The notes beneath the pieces were generated by a model. That model was not told the origin of the DNA, searched no databases, and saw nothing but the letters and a program-made list of their open reading frames with translations. The position numbers and the translations under genes are program-made. A DNA stretch of 20,712 nucleotides from Anaeromyces robustus. Taxonomy: Eukaryota > Neocallimastigomycota > Neocallimastigomycetes > Neocallimastigales > Neocallimastigaceae. The stretch lies in contig MCFG01000633.1 of NCBI GenBank assembly GCA_002104895.1, positions 1 to 20,712 of the forward strand. Direction: 5' to 3'. Shown here one piece after another: positions 1 to 8,608 of this stretch (the stretch's first letter is position 1; the number at the start of each line of letters is the position of its first letter).

Positions 1-699
1 TTTCCTGAATATAGCAAAGGTTTTCGGTGGATACTTAGGGCAAGATGTGGATATAAAATTGATGCTAGAGTTGCTAAAGCTGCTAAAATGATTAATAATT
101 CTTGTCCTAATTGTTGTTCATGTTGTTTCCATTGTGAGAGTTATCAGAGAATTGATCATTGGTTTATAAATTGTTTCTTATTTAAAAATCTTCGTATTGA
201 TCACTTCTCTGATTTAGATAGAAATTTTTTTTATTTTTTAGATAGTCTTTTTAATAGTTTAGTTAGGACCAGTAATAACCCTAGTGTGGATAATAGAATA
301 AATAATATTGTTAAGGGTTATAAAAGTAGTAATAATAGTATAAGTAATATAGATATATTAGGTAGTAAAAAAATAGTTAATAGGTATAGAATATATATTT
401 TTTTAATTGGTGGTAGAGATTATGGTTTTAGTGATAGAATTAACAATAGTCCATACAAAAAGGAATGGGAATGTTTGTTTAAGTGTCAGACTGAATCTGG
501 TACTTATTCAAAATCCCCATTCTTGTTGCGATCTGCGGGTCTATTGAATGATATCATGCCTGTTGTCTGTAAAAGACAACATATATTATTCAATAAATTT
601 AAAACCAACCTCTCCAGGAACGTCAATGCTGATAACACAGTAGGACAGCCTAGTAGGGCAAATGCCGATCCTATTTCCGACCCTAGTGGAATAGGATAG
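1..699 (+). CDS. LINE-A ORF2 C-terminus with CCHC zinc motif (partial)
   Basis: The frame is open from base 1, so the start is outside the window. Early residues read as a basic helix followed by a Cys-rich stretch ending C-x2-C-x7-H-x4-C (CFHCESYQRIDHWFINC, about bases 130-174). This is the arrangement found after the reverse transcriptase in many LINE ORF2 proteins, where it helps the enzyme handle its RNA or target DNA. In the sister copies the frame would stop just after the motif SAGSIE. Here one G is missing from a GGGG run (copies at 980 and 3041 have four, this one three), so the frame runs on through about 150 bases that are 3' UTR in the others. The last 50 or so residues are therefore probably not native protein. 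The copy may be dead, since its upstream part is not visible. Confidence 0.75.
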   Translation, partial: FPEYSKGFRWILRARCGYKIDARVAKAAKMINNSCPNCCSCCFHCESYQRIDHWFINCFLFKNLRIDHFSDLDRNFFYFLDSLFNSLVRTSNNPSVDNRINNIVKGYKSSNNSISNIDILGSKKIVNRYRIYIFLIGGRDYGFSDRINNSPYKKEWECLFKCQTESGTYSKSPFLLRSAGLLNDIMPVVCKRQHILFNKFKTNLSRNVNADNTVGQPSRANADPISDPSGIG

Positions 700-733
700 A
701 TCAATTTTACTTTAATTCTATATTTAGAATTAA
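562..733 (+). other. Predicted structured 3' UTR of LINE-A (three stem-loops)
   Basis: Three inverted repeats lie in series. GTTGTCT/AGACAAC (562-568/574-580) has a 5-nt loop. ATCCTAT/ATAGGAT (668-674/691-697) is extended inward by TCC/GGA across a one-base bulge. TTAATTCT/AGAATTAA (712-719/726-733) has a 6-nt loop. The first recurs at 1064-1082 and, with one G-U pair, at 3406-3424. The third is unchanged at 1215, 3525 and 4447. In several LINE families the reverse transcriptase recognises a 3' stem-loop; that role is inferred here. Confidence 0.5.
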
Positions 734-925
734 GGGCTGTATGGATTTATTGTTTTTAAATATTATTATACTTCTTTTTTTCCTCCAGTATTATCTATTA
801 TTATCTATAATATTTTACTGGTTTTTATTTTTTTTTTAGTATCATTTTTTTTCATTATGTGTTTTTTTTATGATTCATGTATTTTAATATTTAAATTCAA
901 TAAAGTTGACGTACAAATTGTGTGC

Positions 926-960
<35 letters not shown>

Positions 961-979
961 AGTCTAAAAAAAAAAAAAA

Positions 980-1466
980 TTAAGTGTCAGACTGAATCTG
1001 ATACTTATTCAAAATCTCCATTCTTGTTGCGATCTGCGGGGTCTATTGAATGATATCATGCCTGTTGTCTGTAAAAGACAACATATATTGTTCAATAAAT
1101 TTAAAACCAACCTTTTCCAGGAACGTCAATGCTGATAACACAGTAGGACAGCCTAGTAAGGCAAATGCTGATCCTATTTCAGACCCAAGTGGAATAAGAT
1201 AGATCAATTTTACTTTAATTCTATATTTAGAATTAAGGGCTTATATGGATTTTTTGTTTTTAAATATTATTATACTACTTTTTTTTCTTTTCCCCTCCAG
1301 TATTATTTATTATTATCTATAATATTTTACTGGTTTTCTTATTTTTTTTTAGTATCATTTTTTTTTTCATTATGTGTTTTTTTTTATGATTCATGTATTT
1401 TAATATTTTAAATTCAATAAAAGTGACGTACAAATTGTGTGCCATAAAAAAAAAAAAAAAAAAAAA
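980..1466 (+). mobile_element. LINE-A copy 1, 5'-truncated, poly(A) tail 1446-1466
   Basis: It matches copy 0 from about base 479 onward: the end of the ORF, the 3' UTR with AATAAA (about 1419) and GCCATA, and the A-tail. It begins about 20 bases after the A-tail of copy 0, across a short A-rich spacer, and has lost everything upstream. Its GGGG run keeps the presumed native stop after SAGSIE. The downstream junction, A-tail then about eight T then the SH3 gene 3' flank, is the same as that of copy 2, so the two copies reached this context by duplication rather than by separate insertion. Confidence 0.8.
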
Positions 1467-1505
1467 TTTTTTTTGTTTTAAATATATTTATATGATTTGG
1501 AACAT

Positions 1506-1988
1506 TCAATGTTGCTGTTGAAAATCTTGAACAAAATCAATAGAATTCTTTTCAGGACAAGGATTATTTTCTTTTGGTGCTGAAAGATTTGCCGACTTAG
1601 GTTTATACCTAATTGATCCTTGATATGCATTATACCAACTACGTTTTCCATCAGTACTTATTCTATATGAAGAATCTCCACATATTGTTGAACTTATTGT
1701 TGAACTTCTAATTTGTTTTTCTATTGCTTTTACTGGATTGTTTTCATCATTATATTTATCTAATTTATTATATTCTTCTTCATCAATATATGTTAAAAAA
1801 TTAAATGGAAACCATCCTTGTAATCCATTTAATTCACCAAAACACCAATCACCTTTTAATTGGTGGATTTTAACAACATCTGATTCTTTTAATGATATTT
1901 CTCCTTCTTCTTCTGCATCAAAATCATATAATACTCTTGCATATTTTGTTGTATCAGCATTATCTGATTCTGCAAATTGAACACCCAT
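1506..1988 (-). CDS. Small SH3-domain protein (160 aa), intact copy
   Basis: One SH3 domain occupies residues 16-69. It opens with ARVLYDF (the ALYDY strand), continues through acidic residues and GDW (Trp48, a peptide-binding aromatic), and closes with GWFPFNFL (Gly58, Pro61, Asn63, Phe64), the usual G-x-x-P-x-N-Y motif. SH3 domains bind Pro-rich peptides in signalling, endocytosis and actin regulation. The remaining 90 residues are polar and match nothing I recognise. There is no signal peptide or membrane segment, so it is likely cytosolic. The start follows an A-rich leader on the minus strand and gives an unbroken single exon. At 160 residues it could be a complete adaptor or one module of a once larger protein. 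The LINE-A copy 1 tail ends 39 bases beyond its stop, pointing the opposite way. Confidence 0.8.
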   Translation of the reverse strand: MGVQFAESDNADTTKYARVLYDFDAEEEGEISLKESDVVKIHQLKGDWCFGELNGLQGWFPFNFLTYIDEEEYNKLDKYNDENNPVKAIEKQIRSSTISSTICGDSSYRISTDGKRSWYNAYQGSIRYKPKSANLSAPKENNPCPEKNSIDFVQDFQQQH

Positions 1989-2128
1989 TTTTTTTTAATA
2001 TAACTATTATCAATATATGGATACTTCTTTAATTTAATAATCCTCTATATGATATATTAAAAAAATTAATATTGAATGATAAATAATAAAGAAAGATATA
2101 TTTAAAATCTTTCTCTATCTTTAGTATG

Positions 2129-2159
<31 letters not shown>

Positions 2160-2216
2160 CTTAATATATATAAAATATAATATGTTATAAAATATATATA
2201 TATATATATTTAATAG

Positions 2217-2256
2217 TTTAAAAATTATTATTATTAAAATAATAATAATTTTTAAA
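2217..2256. repeat. 19-bp perfect palindrome, 2-nt spacer
   Basis: Arms 2217-2235 and 2238-2256 (TTTAAAAATTATTATTATT and its complement) pair without mismatch. It can form a cruciform or RNA hairpin. Pure A/T composition lowers its significance. Confidence 0.7.
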
Positions 2257-2380
2257 AAAATAAAAAATAGAAAAGAAAAAAAAAGAAAATAAAATATATT
2301 ATAATAATTGTTTTAATTATTTAATTATCAAATAAATGAATTATAATATCTTGATATACTCCAAAAAAAAAAAAAAAAAA

Positions 2381-2413
2381 AAACCTTATTATTTTATTTA
2401 AATAATAAGGTTT
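2381..2413. repeat. 14-bp hairpin adjoining an A-run
   Basis: AAACCTTATTATTT pairs perfectly with AAATAATAAGGTTT across a 5-nt loop. It directly follows about 18 A. Read on the minus strand this is a stem-loop followed by a T-run. The CC/GG pairs make it less likely to be chance than the A/T-only palindromes nearby. Confidence 0.65.
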
Positions 2414-2480
2414 ATTTAAATGATTTATATATTTTACTATATATATAAAATTTTTAGAAAATGTTTCATTAAGAGACAAA

Positions 2481-2511
<31 letters not shown>

Positions 2512-2517
<6 letters not shown>

Positions 2518-2547
2518 TTATAAACTTTAATTATATTATAAATGATT
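2512..2547. repeat. 12-bp hairpin adjoining an A-run
   Basis: AATCATTTATAA (2512-2523) pairs perfectly with TTATAAATGATT (2536-2547), again directly after a long A-run (2487-2513). It repeats the A-run-plus-hairpin layout at 2363-2413. Confidence 0.6.
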
Positions 2548-3040
2548 ATATATACAAATATAAAAAAAAATATTTATTTATTTAAAATTTTAATAGAAAA
2601 AATAGAAATAATAAATATCATAAAAATTCAATATAAATATAATTTTCAAAATATAAATTATAAATATATTCATTCATGTAAGTTAATATCAATATACCAT
2701 TAGTTTTACAATATTTATTATAATATCAATATAACTGAAAATATGTTTTAACAATATATAGAATAAATTGCTTTTGAATATAAAAAAAATATATTCATTT
2801 AATAGAAAGAGTTATTAACATATATTTTTATTTTCATTAAAATTATTTTGAATGCTATGATTACTATCCTTTGAAATTAATTGATTATTTGATTATCAAC
2901 AAATTATGTAATATAATAAAAAGGTATTATTATTTAATTATGTTAGATAGTAAGAAGAGACTTGTATTTAAAGTTTTATTTAAGTATATAGTTAGGTCAT
3001 GATTGTATAAAAAAAAATGAATAATTATTGCAGAGTTCAT

Positions 3041-3728
3041 GATCTAGATAGAAATTTTTTTTTATTTTTTAGATAGTCTTTTTAATCGTTTAGTTAGGAC
3101 CAGTAATAACCCTAATGTGGATAATAGAATTAATAATATTGTTAAGGGTTATAAAAGTAGTAATAATATGAGGATTAATAGTAAAAGTCATATAGATATA
3201 TTAGGTAATAAAAAAATAGTTAATAGGTATCGAATTTATATTTTTTTAATTGGTGGAAGAGATTATGGTTTTAGTGATAGAATTAACAATAGTCCATACA
3301 AAAAGGAATGGGAATGTTTGTTTAAGTGTCAGACTGAATTTGGTACTTATTCAAAATCCCCATTCTTGTTGCGATCTGCGGGGTCTATTGAATGATATCA
3401 TGCCTGTTGTCTGTAAAAGACAATATATATTGTTCAATAAATTTAAAACCAACCTTTTCCAGGAACGTCAATGCTGATAACACAGTAGGACAGCCTAGTA
3501 AGGCAAATGCCGATCAATTTTACTTTAATTCTATATTTAGAATTAAGGGCTTATATGGATTTTTTGTTTTTAAATATTATTACTGGTTTTTTTTTATTTT
3601 TTTTTTTTTTTTGTATCATTTTTTTTTTTTCATTATGTGTTTTTTTTATGATTCATGTATTTTAATATTTTAAATTCAATAAAAGTGACGTACAAATTGT
3701 GTGCCATAAAAAAAAAAAAAAAGAAAAA
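3041..3728 (+). mobile_element. LINE-A copy 2, 5'-truncated
   Basis: It aligns with copy 0 from about base 205. It keeps the end of the ORF (VKGYKSSNN, IGGRDYGFSD, SPYKKEWECLFKC) and stops after SAGSIE at about 3395. Part of the 3' UTR hairpin around 3512 and the T-rich stretch near 3585 are deleted relative to copies 0 and 1. The end has AATAAA, GCCATA and an A-tail interrupted by one G (3708-3728). The sequence past the tail is shared with copy 1, so this copy and the SH3 copy beside it form one duplicated block. Confidence 0.8.
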
Positions 3729-3767
3729 TTTTTTTTGTTTTAAATACATCTATATGATTTGGAACAT

Positions 3768-4221
3768 TCAATGTTGCTGTTGAAAATCTTGAACAAAATC
3801 AATAGAATTCTTTTCAGGACAAGGATTATTTTCTTTTGGTGCTAAAAGATTTGCCGACTTAGGTTTATACCTAATTGATCCTTGATATGCATTATACCAA
3901 CTACGTTTTCCATCAGTATTTATTCTATGTGAAGAATCTCCACATATTGTTGAACTTATTGTTGAACTTCTAATTTGTTTTTCTATTGCTTTTACTGGAT
4001 TGTTTTCATCATTATATTTATCTAATTTATTATATTCTTCTTCATCAATATATGTTAAAAAATCAAATGGAAACCATCTTTGTAATCCATTTAATTCACC
4101 ATAACGCCAATCACCTATTAATTGGTGGATTTTAACAACATCTGATTCTTTTAATGATATTTCTCCTTCTTCTTCTGTATCAAAATCATATAATACTCTT
4201 GCATATTTTGTTGTACCAGCA
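3768..4221 (-). pseudogene. Duplicated SH3-domain gene lacking its first ~11 codons
   Basis: This is about 98% identical to 1506-1946. Nine substitutions are seen and no indel; the reading frame stays open to the same stop. Homology ends at about 4221, 7 bp from a tRNA gene, so the native start codon and promoter are gone. All nine changes alter the protein: A25T, K45I, C49R, F50Y, G58R and N63D in the SH3 domain (copy 1 numbering) and Y108H, S111N and S136L in the tail. G58 and N63 belong to the conserved closing motif of SH3 domains, so binding is probably damaged or changed. A longer frame starting at 4301 would add residues encoded antisense to the tRNA gene and is not a credible start. 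Confidence 0.75.
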
Positions 4222-4228
4222 AGCAAGT

Positions 4229-4300
4229 GCCAGCTTGGCTTAGTGGTAGAGCGTCGCTCTTGTAAAGCGAAGGTCGGTGGTTCGATTCCGTCAGTTGGCA
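4229..4300 (+). tRNA. tRNA-Thr (anticodon UGU)
   Basis: The cloverleaf folds completely. The acceptor stem is GCCAGCT/AGTTGGC (one G-U), the D stem GCTT/GAGC, the anticodon stem TCGCT/AGCGA around loop CTTGTAA, and the T stem GGTGG/CCGTC with loop TTCGATT, followed by discriminator A4300. The anticodon TGT at 4261-4263 reads ACA (Thr). The A box TGGCTTAGTGG (4236-4246) and B box GGTTCGATTCC (4279-4289) match the RNA polymerase III consensus. There is no intron, and the 3' CCA is not encoded, as is normal in eukaryotes. All stems being sound argues that it is functional. Confidence 0.95.
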
Positions 4301-4310
4301 TTTCTTTTTT
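4301..4310 (+). terminator. RNA polymerase III T-run terminator of tRNA-Thr
   Basis: TTTCTTTTTT follows the discriminator base directly. Runs of four or more T on the coding strand end Pol III transcripts. Confidence 0.85.
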
Positions 4311-4369
4311 AATTTTTACGTTTAATTTATAAATTTTAAATGTAAAAAAAAAATTAATATACTTATTCT

Positions 4370-4642
4370 ACACAGTAGGACAGCCTAGTAGGGCAAATGC
4401 AGATCCTATTTCCGACCCAAGTGGAATAGGATAGATCAATTTTACTTTAATTCTATATTTAGAATTAAGGGCTTGTATGGATTTTTTGTTTTTAAATATT
4501 ATTATTATACTACTTTTTTTTTTTTTTTCCTCCAGTATTATTTATTATTATCTATAATATTTTACTGGTTTTTTTCTTTTTTTTTTTTTAATATTTTAAT
4601 TCAATTAAAATAACGTACAAATTGTGTGCCATAAAAAAAAAA
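4370..4642 (+). mobile_element. LINE-A copy 3, 3' UTR only
   Basis: It begins within the 3' UTR at ACACAGTAGGACAGCC and keeps both downstream hairpins (the ATCCTAT/ATAGGAT stem and TTAATTCT/AGAATTAA at 4447-4468). The AATAAA is changed to AATTAAA, and it ends GTGTGCCATA plus about ten A. It starts 60 bases after the tRNA terminator, placing LINE tails on both sides of the tRNA and SH3 block. Confidence 0.8.
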
Positions 4643-4658
4643 TATATATATATATATA

Positions 4659-4820
4659 TAAATTGTGTGCTTTAAAAAAAATGTATTGTGGGGTTGGCTG
4701 TTTTTTTTTTAATAAAAATAATACCAGTAATATGCAGCTTTTTGGAGTTGTTATTTGATGGGTACAAATCCAGGTCCTTTTAAGACCAAGAGCGTCGATG
4801 TCGAATCGATAAAATAAGAT
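4659..4820 (+). mobile_element. Decayed LINE-related 3' fragment(s)
   Basis: A stray AAATTGTGTGC plus A-run (4659-4680) repeats the terminal motif of LINE-A. At about 4785-4815 the phrase GACCAAGAGCGTCGA matches the LINE-B 3' region at 18958. The rest has no recognisable content. It is probably an old, mosaic tail. Confidence 0.4.
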
Positions 4821-4839
4821 TTTTTTTTTTTTTTTTTTT

Positions 4840-5620
4840 TTTAATTTTTTTTAATATATTTTATTTTATTTACTAATTAATAATTTTTTAATAATAAATA
4901 AATAAAAAAAAAAAAAACATGGAAGAGTATTCTCTTCCTTTAGTCTATTAAAAAATCTTTTCAGATTCTTCTCAATTAGTATAATAACAATTAATATCTG
5001 TAATAAAATTTATTTGTTTCTTTTTGTATCTTTTATTACTTTTATTTAATTTTACATTTCATATATTATATATTTTTTACATTAATGTAATCTATATTTA
5101 ACATGTATGTTTCATTTAAATTAATTATTTTAAAAGGATAAAACTCTAGTCTAAAAACAAAACTAAATAAAAATTAATCATAATCTAAAAAAAAAAAGAT
5201 GTTACTTCTTTGATTTAGAAAGAAGTGAAATACGAATTAGTAACCCATTTACTGAAAATTATTATTATTATTTCAGAAAATTTATTATATTGTTTCTTTA
5301 TATCTACAGTAAATATTTAATGTATTCATTGTAGACTTTTTTCTTTTTTTTTTATTAGTAATTTTTTTTTTTTATTTTTTTTTAAATATATTTTATTAAA
5401 TGTACTAAGTCTAAATGTATTAATAAATTATTTATAATAAATAAAAAACATGGAATTGTATAAAAAAAAAGGTAATAATTTTTTTATTTTATTTTATTTT
5501 TTTTTATATCTTTTATTACCTTTTTATTTATATATTATTTATTCTTTACTTATATGTAATTTATATGTTACATATATGTACTTTTTAAATTTAATTATTT
5601 TGGATAAAGATTAATCCTAG
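4840..5620. repeat. Possible diverged direct duplication
   Basis: 4850-5150 and 5395-5610 share ordered blocks: AATAATAAATAAA followed by AACATGGA, then ATCTTTTATTAC, then ATTTAAATTAATTATTTT-like sequence and GGATAAA. The similarity is loose in A/T-rich DNA and could be two decayed copies of one repeat 3' UTR. Hairpins GGAAGAG/CTCTTCC (4921-4938) and ACTTCTTT/AAAGAAGT (5204-5226) lie within. No gene is seen from 4643 to 5920. Confidence 0.35.
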
Positions 5621-5923
5621 TTTAAAATATATATATATATATATACATTTTTTTCTTTACTTTATATAATTTATTAATTTTATGTACATACTTGTGAATA
5701 TCTATATAATACATTAAACTATATTTTTATATATATATATATATATTTACTTTTCTATTATTCATTTATCATTATTTATTATTATTTATATATTATTTAT
5801 ATACTAATTATATATTACGTATTGAATTTCTTTTTACCAAATTTAATGGTGAGATCTATATATAAAAATGTAATTTAAAAAATTTTAATCTTTTATTAGA
5901 TACTCCACTTTTTTTTTTTTTTT

Positions 5924-6130
5924 TGATATGTATAGCCTCATTGTTAAATAAAAATATACCAATAGTTAATGATCAAAATTAGTCATTTTTTCAATTAAGT
6001 TTCTTCCTCTTTTTTTTTTTTATTTTATTTTTCCTTTTTTTTATTATGATTACTTTGTCCATCCAACATATATTTTATTTCTTAATTAATTAAATTAATA
6101 AATAAAGTTTTTAATCACCATAAAAAAAAA
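5924..6130 (+). mobile_element. LINE-B fragment, decayed 3' end
   Basis: It opens with GTATAGCCTCATT and carries TAGTCATTTTTTCAATTAAG, which line up in order with the 3' region of the copies at 7321 and 18870. It ends with AATAAAGT, then CACCATA plus A-run (6099-6130), the terminal pattern shared by both LINE families here. No ORF survives. Confidence 0.5.
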
Positions 6131-6159
6131 TTATAAATCTAATTAATAATTTTATTAAT

Positions 6160-6646
6160 GACACCTTTTTGGTTAAGTAAAGCCAGCCGCATGATTAAAT
6201 AAAATCATGTTTATTGTTAATAATTGAATTTGATAATTATTATATAAGTTCTCTAATCTAACCAAAAGAATCAATATTAATAATACAGATATCGTACTAG
6301 GACAACAAGACAATAGGTAATAGATTTAATATTGGAATTTAGAATAATATATACACTATAATTTACGAAAAATCTATTTAGACTAAAAAATAAAAATAAA
6401 ATTAAATCAAATTAAAAATAAAATAAATAAATAAAATAAATGAAATAAATGAAATAAATAAAATAAATAAAATAAATAAATAAATTATTAAATAAATACA
6501 TGCCAATATTTTTATTTTTACTAACAAAGTTTTTCTTTTTCTTTTAATATATAATTATTTTTAGTTTTTTTTTTTTTTTTTTTTTACTTAATAAAACTTT
6601 GTTAGTAAATAAAGTTATATATTACATCGCCATAAAAAAAAACAAA
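6160..6646 (+). mobile_element. LINE-B fragment with internal A/T repeats
   Basis: Around 6255-6325, CTAACCAAAAGAATC, ACTAGGACAACAAGACA and ATAGGTAAT follow the order of CTAACCAAGAGCGTC, GTAGGACAAGACAGTAGG in the better copy at 18955-19000. An AAATAAAT-rich stretch (6416-6485) and an inverted repeat (6517-6609) interrupt it. It ends at AATAAAGT, ACATCGCCATA and an A-run (6607-6646). Confidence 0.5.
6517..6609. repeat. 17-bp perfect inverted repeat around a T-run
   Basis: TTTACTAACAAAGTTTT (6517-6533) is the exact complement of 6593-6609, with a 59-nt T-rich loop. The right arm overlaps the terminal AATAAAG of the LINE-B fragment, so the repeat may have formed by template switching or insertion at its end. 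Confidence 0.7.
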
Positions 6647-6714
6647 AACAAAAAACAGAAAAACAAAAAAACAAAAAAAAAGAAAAATAAAAAATTAAAA
6701 AAAAAAAAAAAAAA

Positions 6715-6812
6715 AACATGGTGTAAAAATAAATTAAATTTTTTTAATAAATTAAATTTTATTAATAAATAAAGTAGTTATGCATTACATCGCCATAAAA
6801 AAAAAAAAAAAA
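6715..6812 (+). mobile_element. LINE-B-like tail, second terminal copy
   Basis: AATAAAGT, TTATGCATTACATCGCCATA and an A-run (6766-6812) repeat the end at 6607-6646 (TTATATATTACATCGCCATA) with few changes. Only about 80 bases precede it, so it is a very short insertion or a local duplication of the previous tail. Confidence 0.45.
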
Positions 6813-6913
6813 AATAAAGAAAAAGAAAAAAAAAATCAATTAAATAACTATATTAACAATTCTTTTAAATTAATAAAAAAAACATACACATTATTTACAA
6901 AAAAAAAAAAAAA

Positions 6914-6916
6914 AAA

Positions 6917-6971
<55 letters not shown>

Positions 6972-6974
6972 ATG
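6914..6974. repeat. (TAAA)n microsatellite
   Basis: About 15 units, directly following an A-run. Confidence 0.9.
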
Positions 6975-7317
6975 TCAATATTTTTTTTAATATTGCTTAG
7001 AGAAAATTTAATTTTATATGATTAATTATTTTATTTAATGTATAAAAAATATCATTAATTATTTGACAATTTTAAATTATATAAAACAAAACTTGTTTTT
7101 ATATTTTTACTCTTCATTTAAGAAAAGATTTTTTTTTTCTTTTACCAAAAAAACATACAATGATATAACATTTTTATTGAATTATAATAATGATATAAAA
7201 TAAATAAATAAAAAAAAGTATAATATAATAATTAATTAATATTGATGAATGAAAACTTAAATTCTTTATTTTTTTTTTTTATTTAAAAACAAAAAACAAA
7301 AAACAAAAAAAAATAAA

Positions 7318-7420
7318 TGATCACGTATAGCCTCATTTTTAAACCAAGAATCGTGAATTATTTGTGGTCATTATTCAATAAATTTTCTACTTCGCCAACT
7401 AAGAAATTGAAGGATCTTAA
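7318..7420 (+). mobile_element. LINE-B fragment, decayed
   Basis: CGTATAGCCTCATTTTTAAACC and GTGGTCATTATTCAATA match the LINE-B 3' region at 18871-18942 in order. No AATAAA or tail is assignable, and the flanks are plain A/T-rich DNA. Confidence 0.5.
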
Positions 7421-7597
7421 TATTTAATTTTAATTAATTTATAAAATAGATATTAAAAATAGTTTAGTTAAGTATGAAAAAGTATTTTTTTTTCCTGGTT
7501 TTTTAAAATCTAAAGTTCTATTTAACATGTTGATTCATATTCGGTTATTATTTATCAGGTTCTTTTTTTTTTTTTTTTTTATTTTTTTATATGTTCC

Positions 7598-8073
7598 ATT
7601 TTTTTTGGTATGTACCGCCACCTTTTAGACCAAAACATGCCTATTGTTTGTGAATCAAATGTAGGCCATTATTCAAATAGTTTCTCGAATAATTTAATTA
7701 TTAGACATCACTTTATTGATAATTCAGTAAGATAAGATAAAATTATAATATTAGATATATTCATTAATGATAATAACCTTTCCACATATTTTGTTTTATA
7801 AAAAATATAGGTTAAATGATGTTTATTATTATTAAGAAAAAAAATTTTTTTTAAAAAAATTATGTATAATTCTTAAAAAAATTAAGTATATTAAAATTTA
7901 TTATAATATATTTTACTATAGATTGATTTTGTTATTATTCTATATTATATGAATTTTTTTTAATTTTTATTTATTTATATAAATATTTACTTAATTTAAA
8001 AAGACAATAAAGTTATTAATTATATATTTTAACTTTAATTTATTTCTAAAATATAAACGCAGAAAAAAAAAAA
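7598..8073 (+). mobile_element. LINE-B fragment, moderately preserved
   Basis: GGTATGTACCGCCACCTTTT, CATGCCTATTGTTTGTGA, GGCCATTATTCAAATAG and AATTCAGTAAGATAAGAT follow the order of the copy at 18870-19000. Only about 7600-7745 aligns well. The 3' limit is set tentatively at the AATAAAG (8007) and the A-run near 8073. 8074-8608 shows nothing but A/T-rich sequence. Confidence 0.5.
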
Positions 8074-8608
8074 AAAGCTTAAAGAAAAAAAAAATTTTTT
8101 TTTTTGGTAATTTATTATTAATACAAAAATATAGAAAAAACCTTATTGGAAGAAAAAAAAATATATATACAAGTCATTAATAAAATAATAGCAAAATAAT
8201 TAAAAAAAAAAAAAAAAGTATAGGAAAAAATAGATGAACAATTTATTACATATTTATATTATTTAAAAGATAATTAAAACAACATTTACGTATTTTTAAT
8301 ATTTAAGTTTGTTAAAAAAAGTTAATGACAAAGAAAATTGAAATTGGTGTTATCTGTGATAAAAGAAAGAAAAAATATTCTCAAATTTTAATACTATTTT
8401 TTTTTTTTAAATGAACCAACACAGTAAAATATAAATATAAATGAAAATGGTGTTGTTATATATAATTTTTTTTTAAAGTTTATAAGCTTTTTTTTTTTTA
8501 AAAGTAATTTGTTCAAAAATGTAAAAAAAAGTTTTTCTATAAAATTAATTTTTGGTTACATTTTTTTTTATTCTTTATAAAAAGAATGAATAAAATAATA
8601 AAGTTTTT

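Larger units (their letters stand above)
1..958 (+). mobile_element. LINE-A copy 0: non-LTR retrotransposon 3' part with poly(A) tail
   Basis: The fragment enters the window already inside a coding frame, continues through a 3' UTR with AATAAA at 899-904 and a terminal GCCATA, and ends in a 30-nt A-tract (929-958). A C-terminal Cys/His zinc motif, a poly(A) tail and three 5'-shortened relatives nearby (980-1466, 3041-3728, 4370-4642) are the signature of a non-LTR retrotransposon that moves by target-primed reverse transcription. No LTRs are seen. It is the longest copy here; its 5' part lies outside the window. The clade cannot be named without the reverse transcriptase domain. Confidence 0.85.
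1989..3040. other. Gene-free A/T-rich spacer with palindromes beside homopolymers
   Basis: No coding frame is supported. The right flank of the SH3 gene (its presumed promoter side) contains a long T-run (about 2130-2159), a 19-bp perfect palindrome (2217-2235/2238-2256), a 14-bp hairpin just after an A-run (2381-2413), and a 12-bp hairpin just after another A-run (2512-2523/2536-2547). From about 2560 to 3040 only unstructured A/T-rich sequence is seen. Confidence 0.6.

Noticed and set aside
504-704. Minus-strand frame in LINE-A
   Set aside because: It is antisense to the ORF2 end and 3' UTR and not kept in the other copies.
1738-1980. Plus-strand frame across the SH3 gene
   Set aside because: It is antisense to the intact SH3 domain and carries no recognisable protein.
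3768-4301. 177-residue protein starting MPTDGIEPPTFALQ in front of the SH3 domain
   Set aside because: The first 26 or so residues are the antisense of the tRNA-Thr gene, a well-known source of false N-termini. The real start was lost with the duplication breakpoint.
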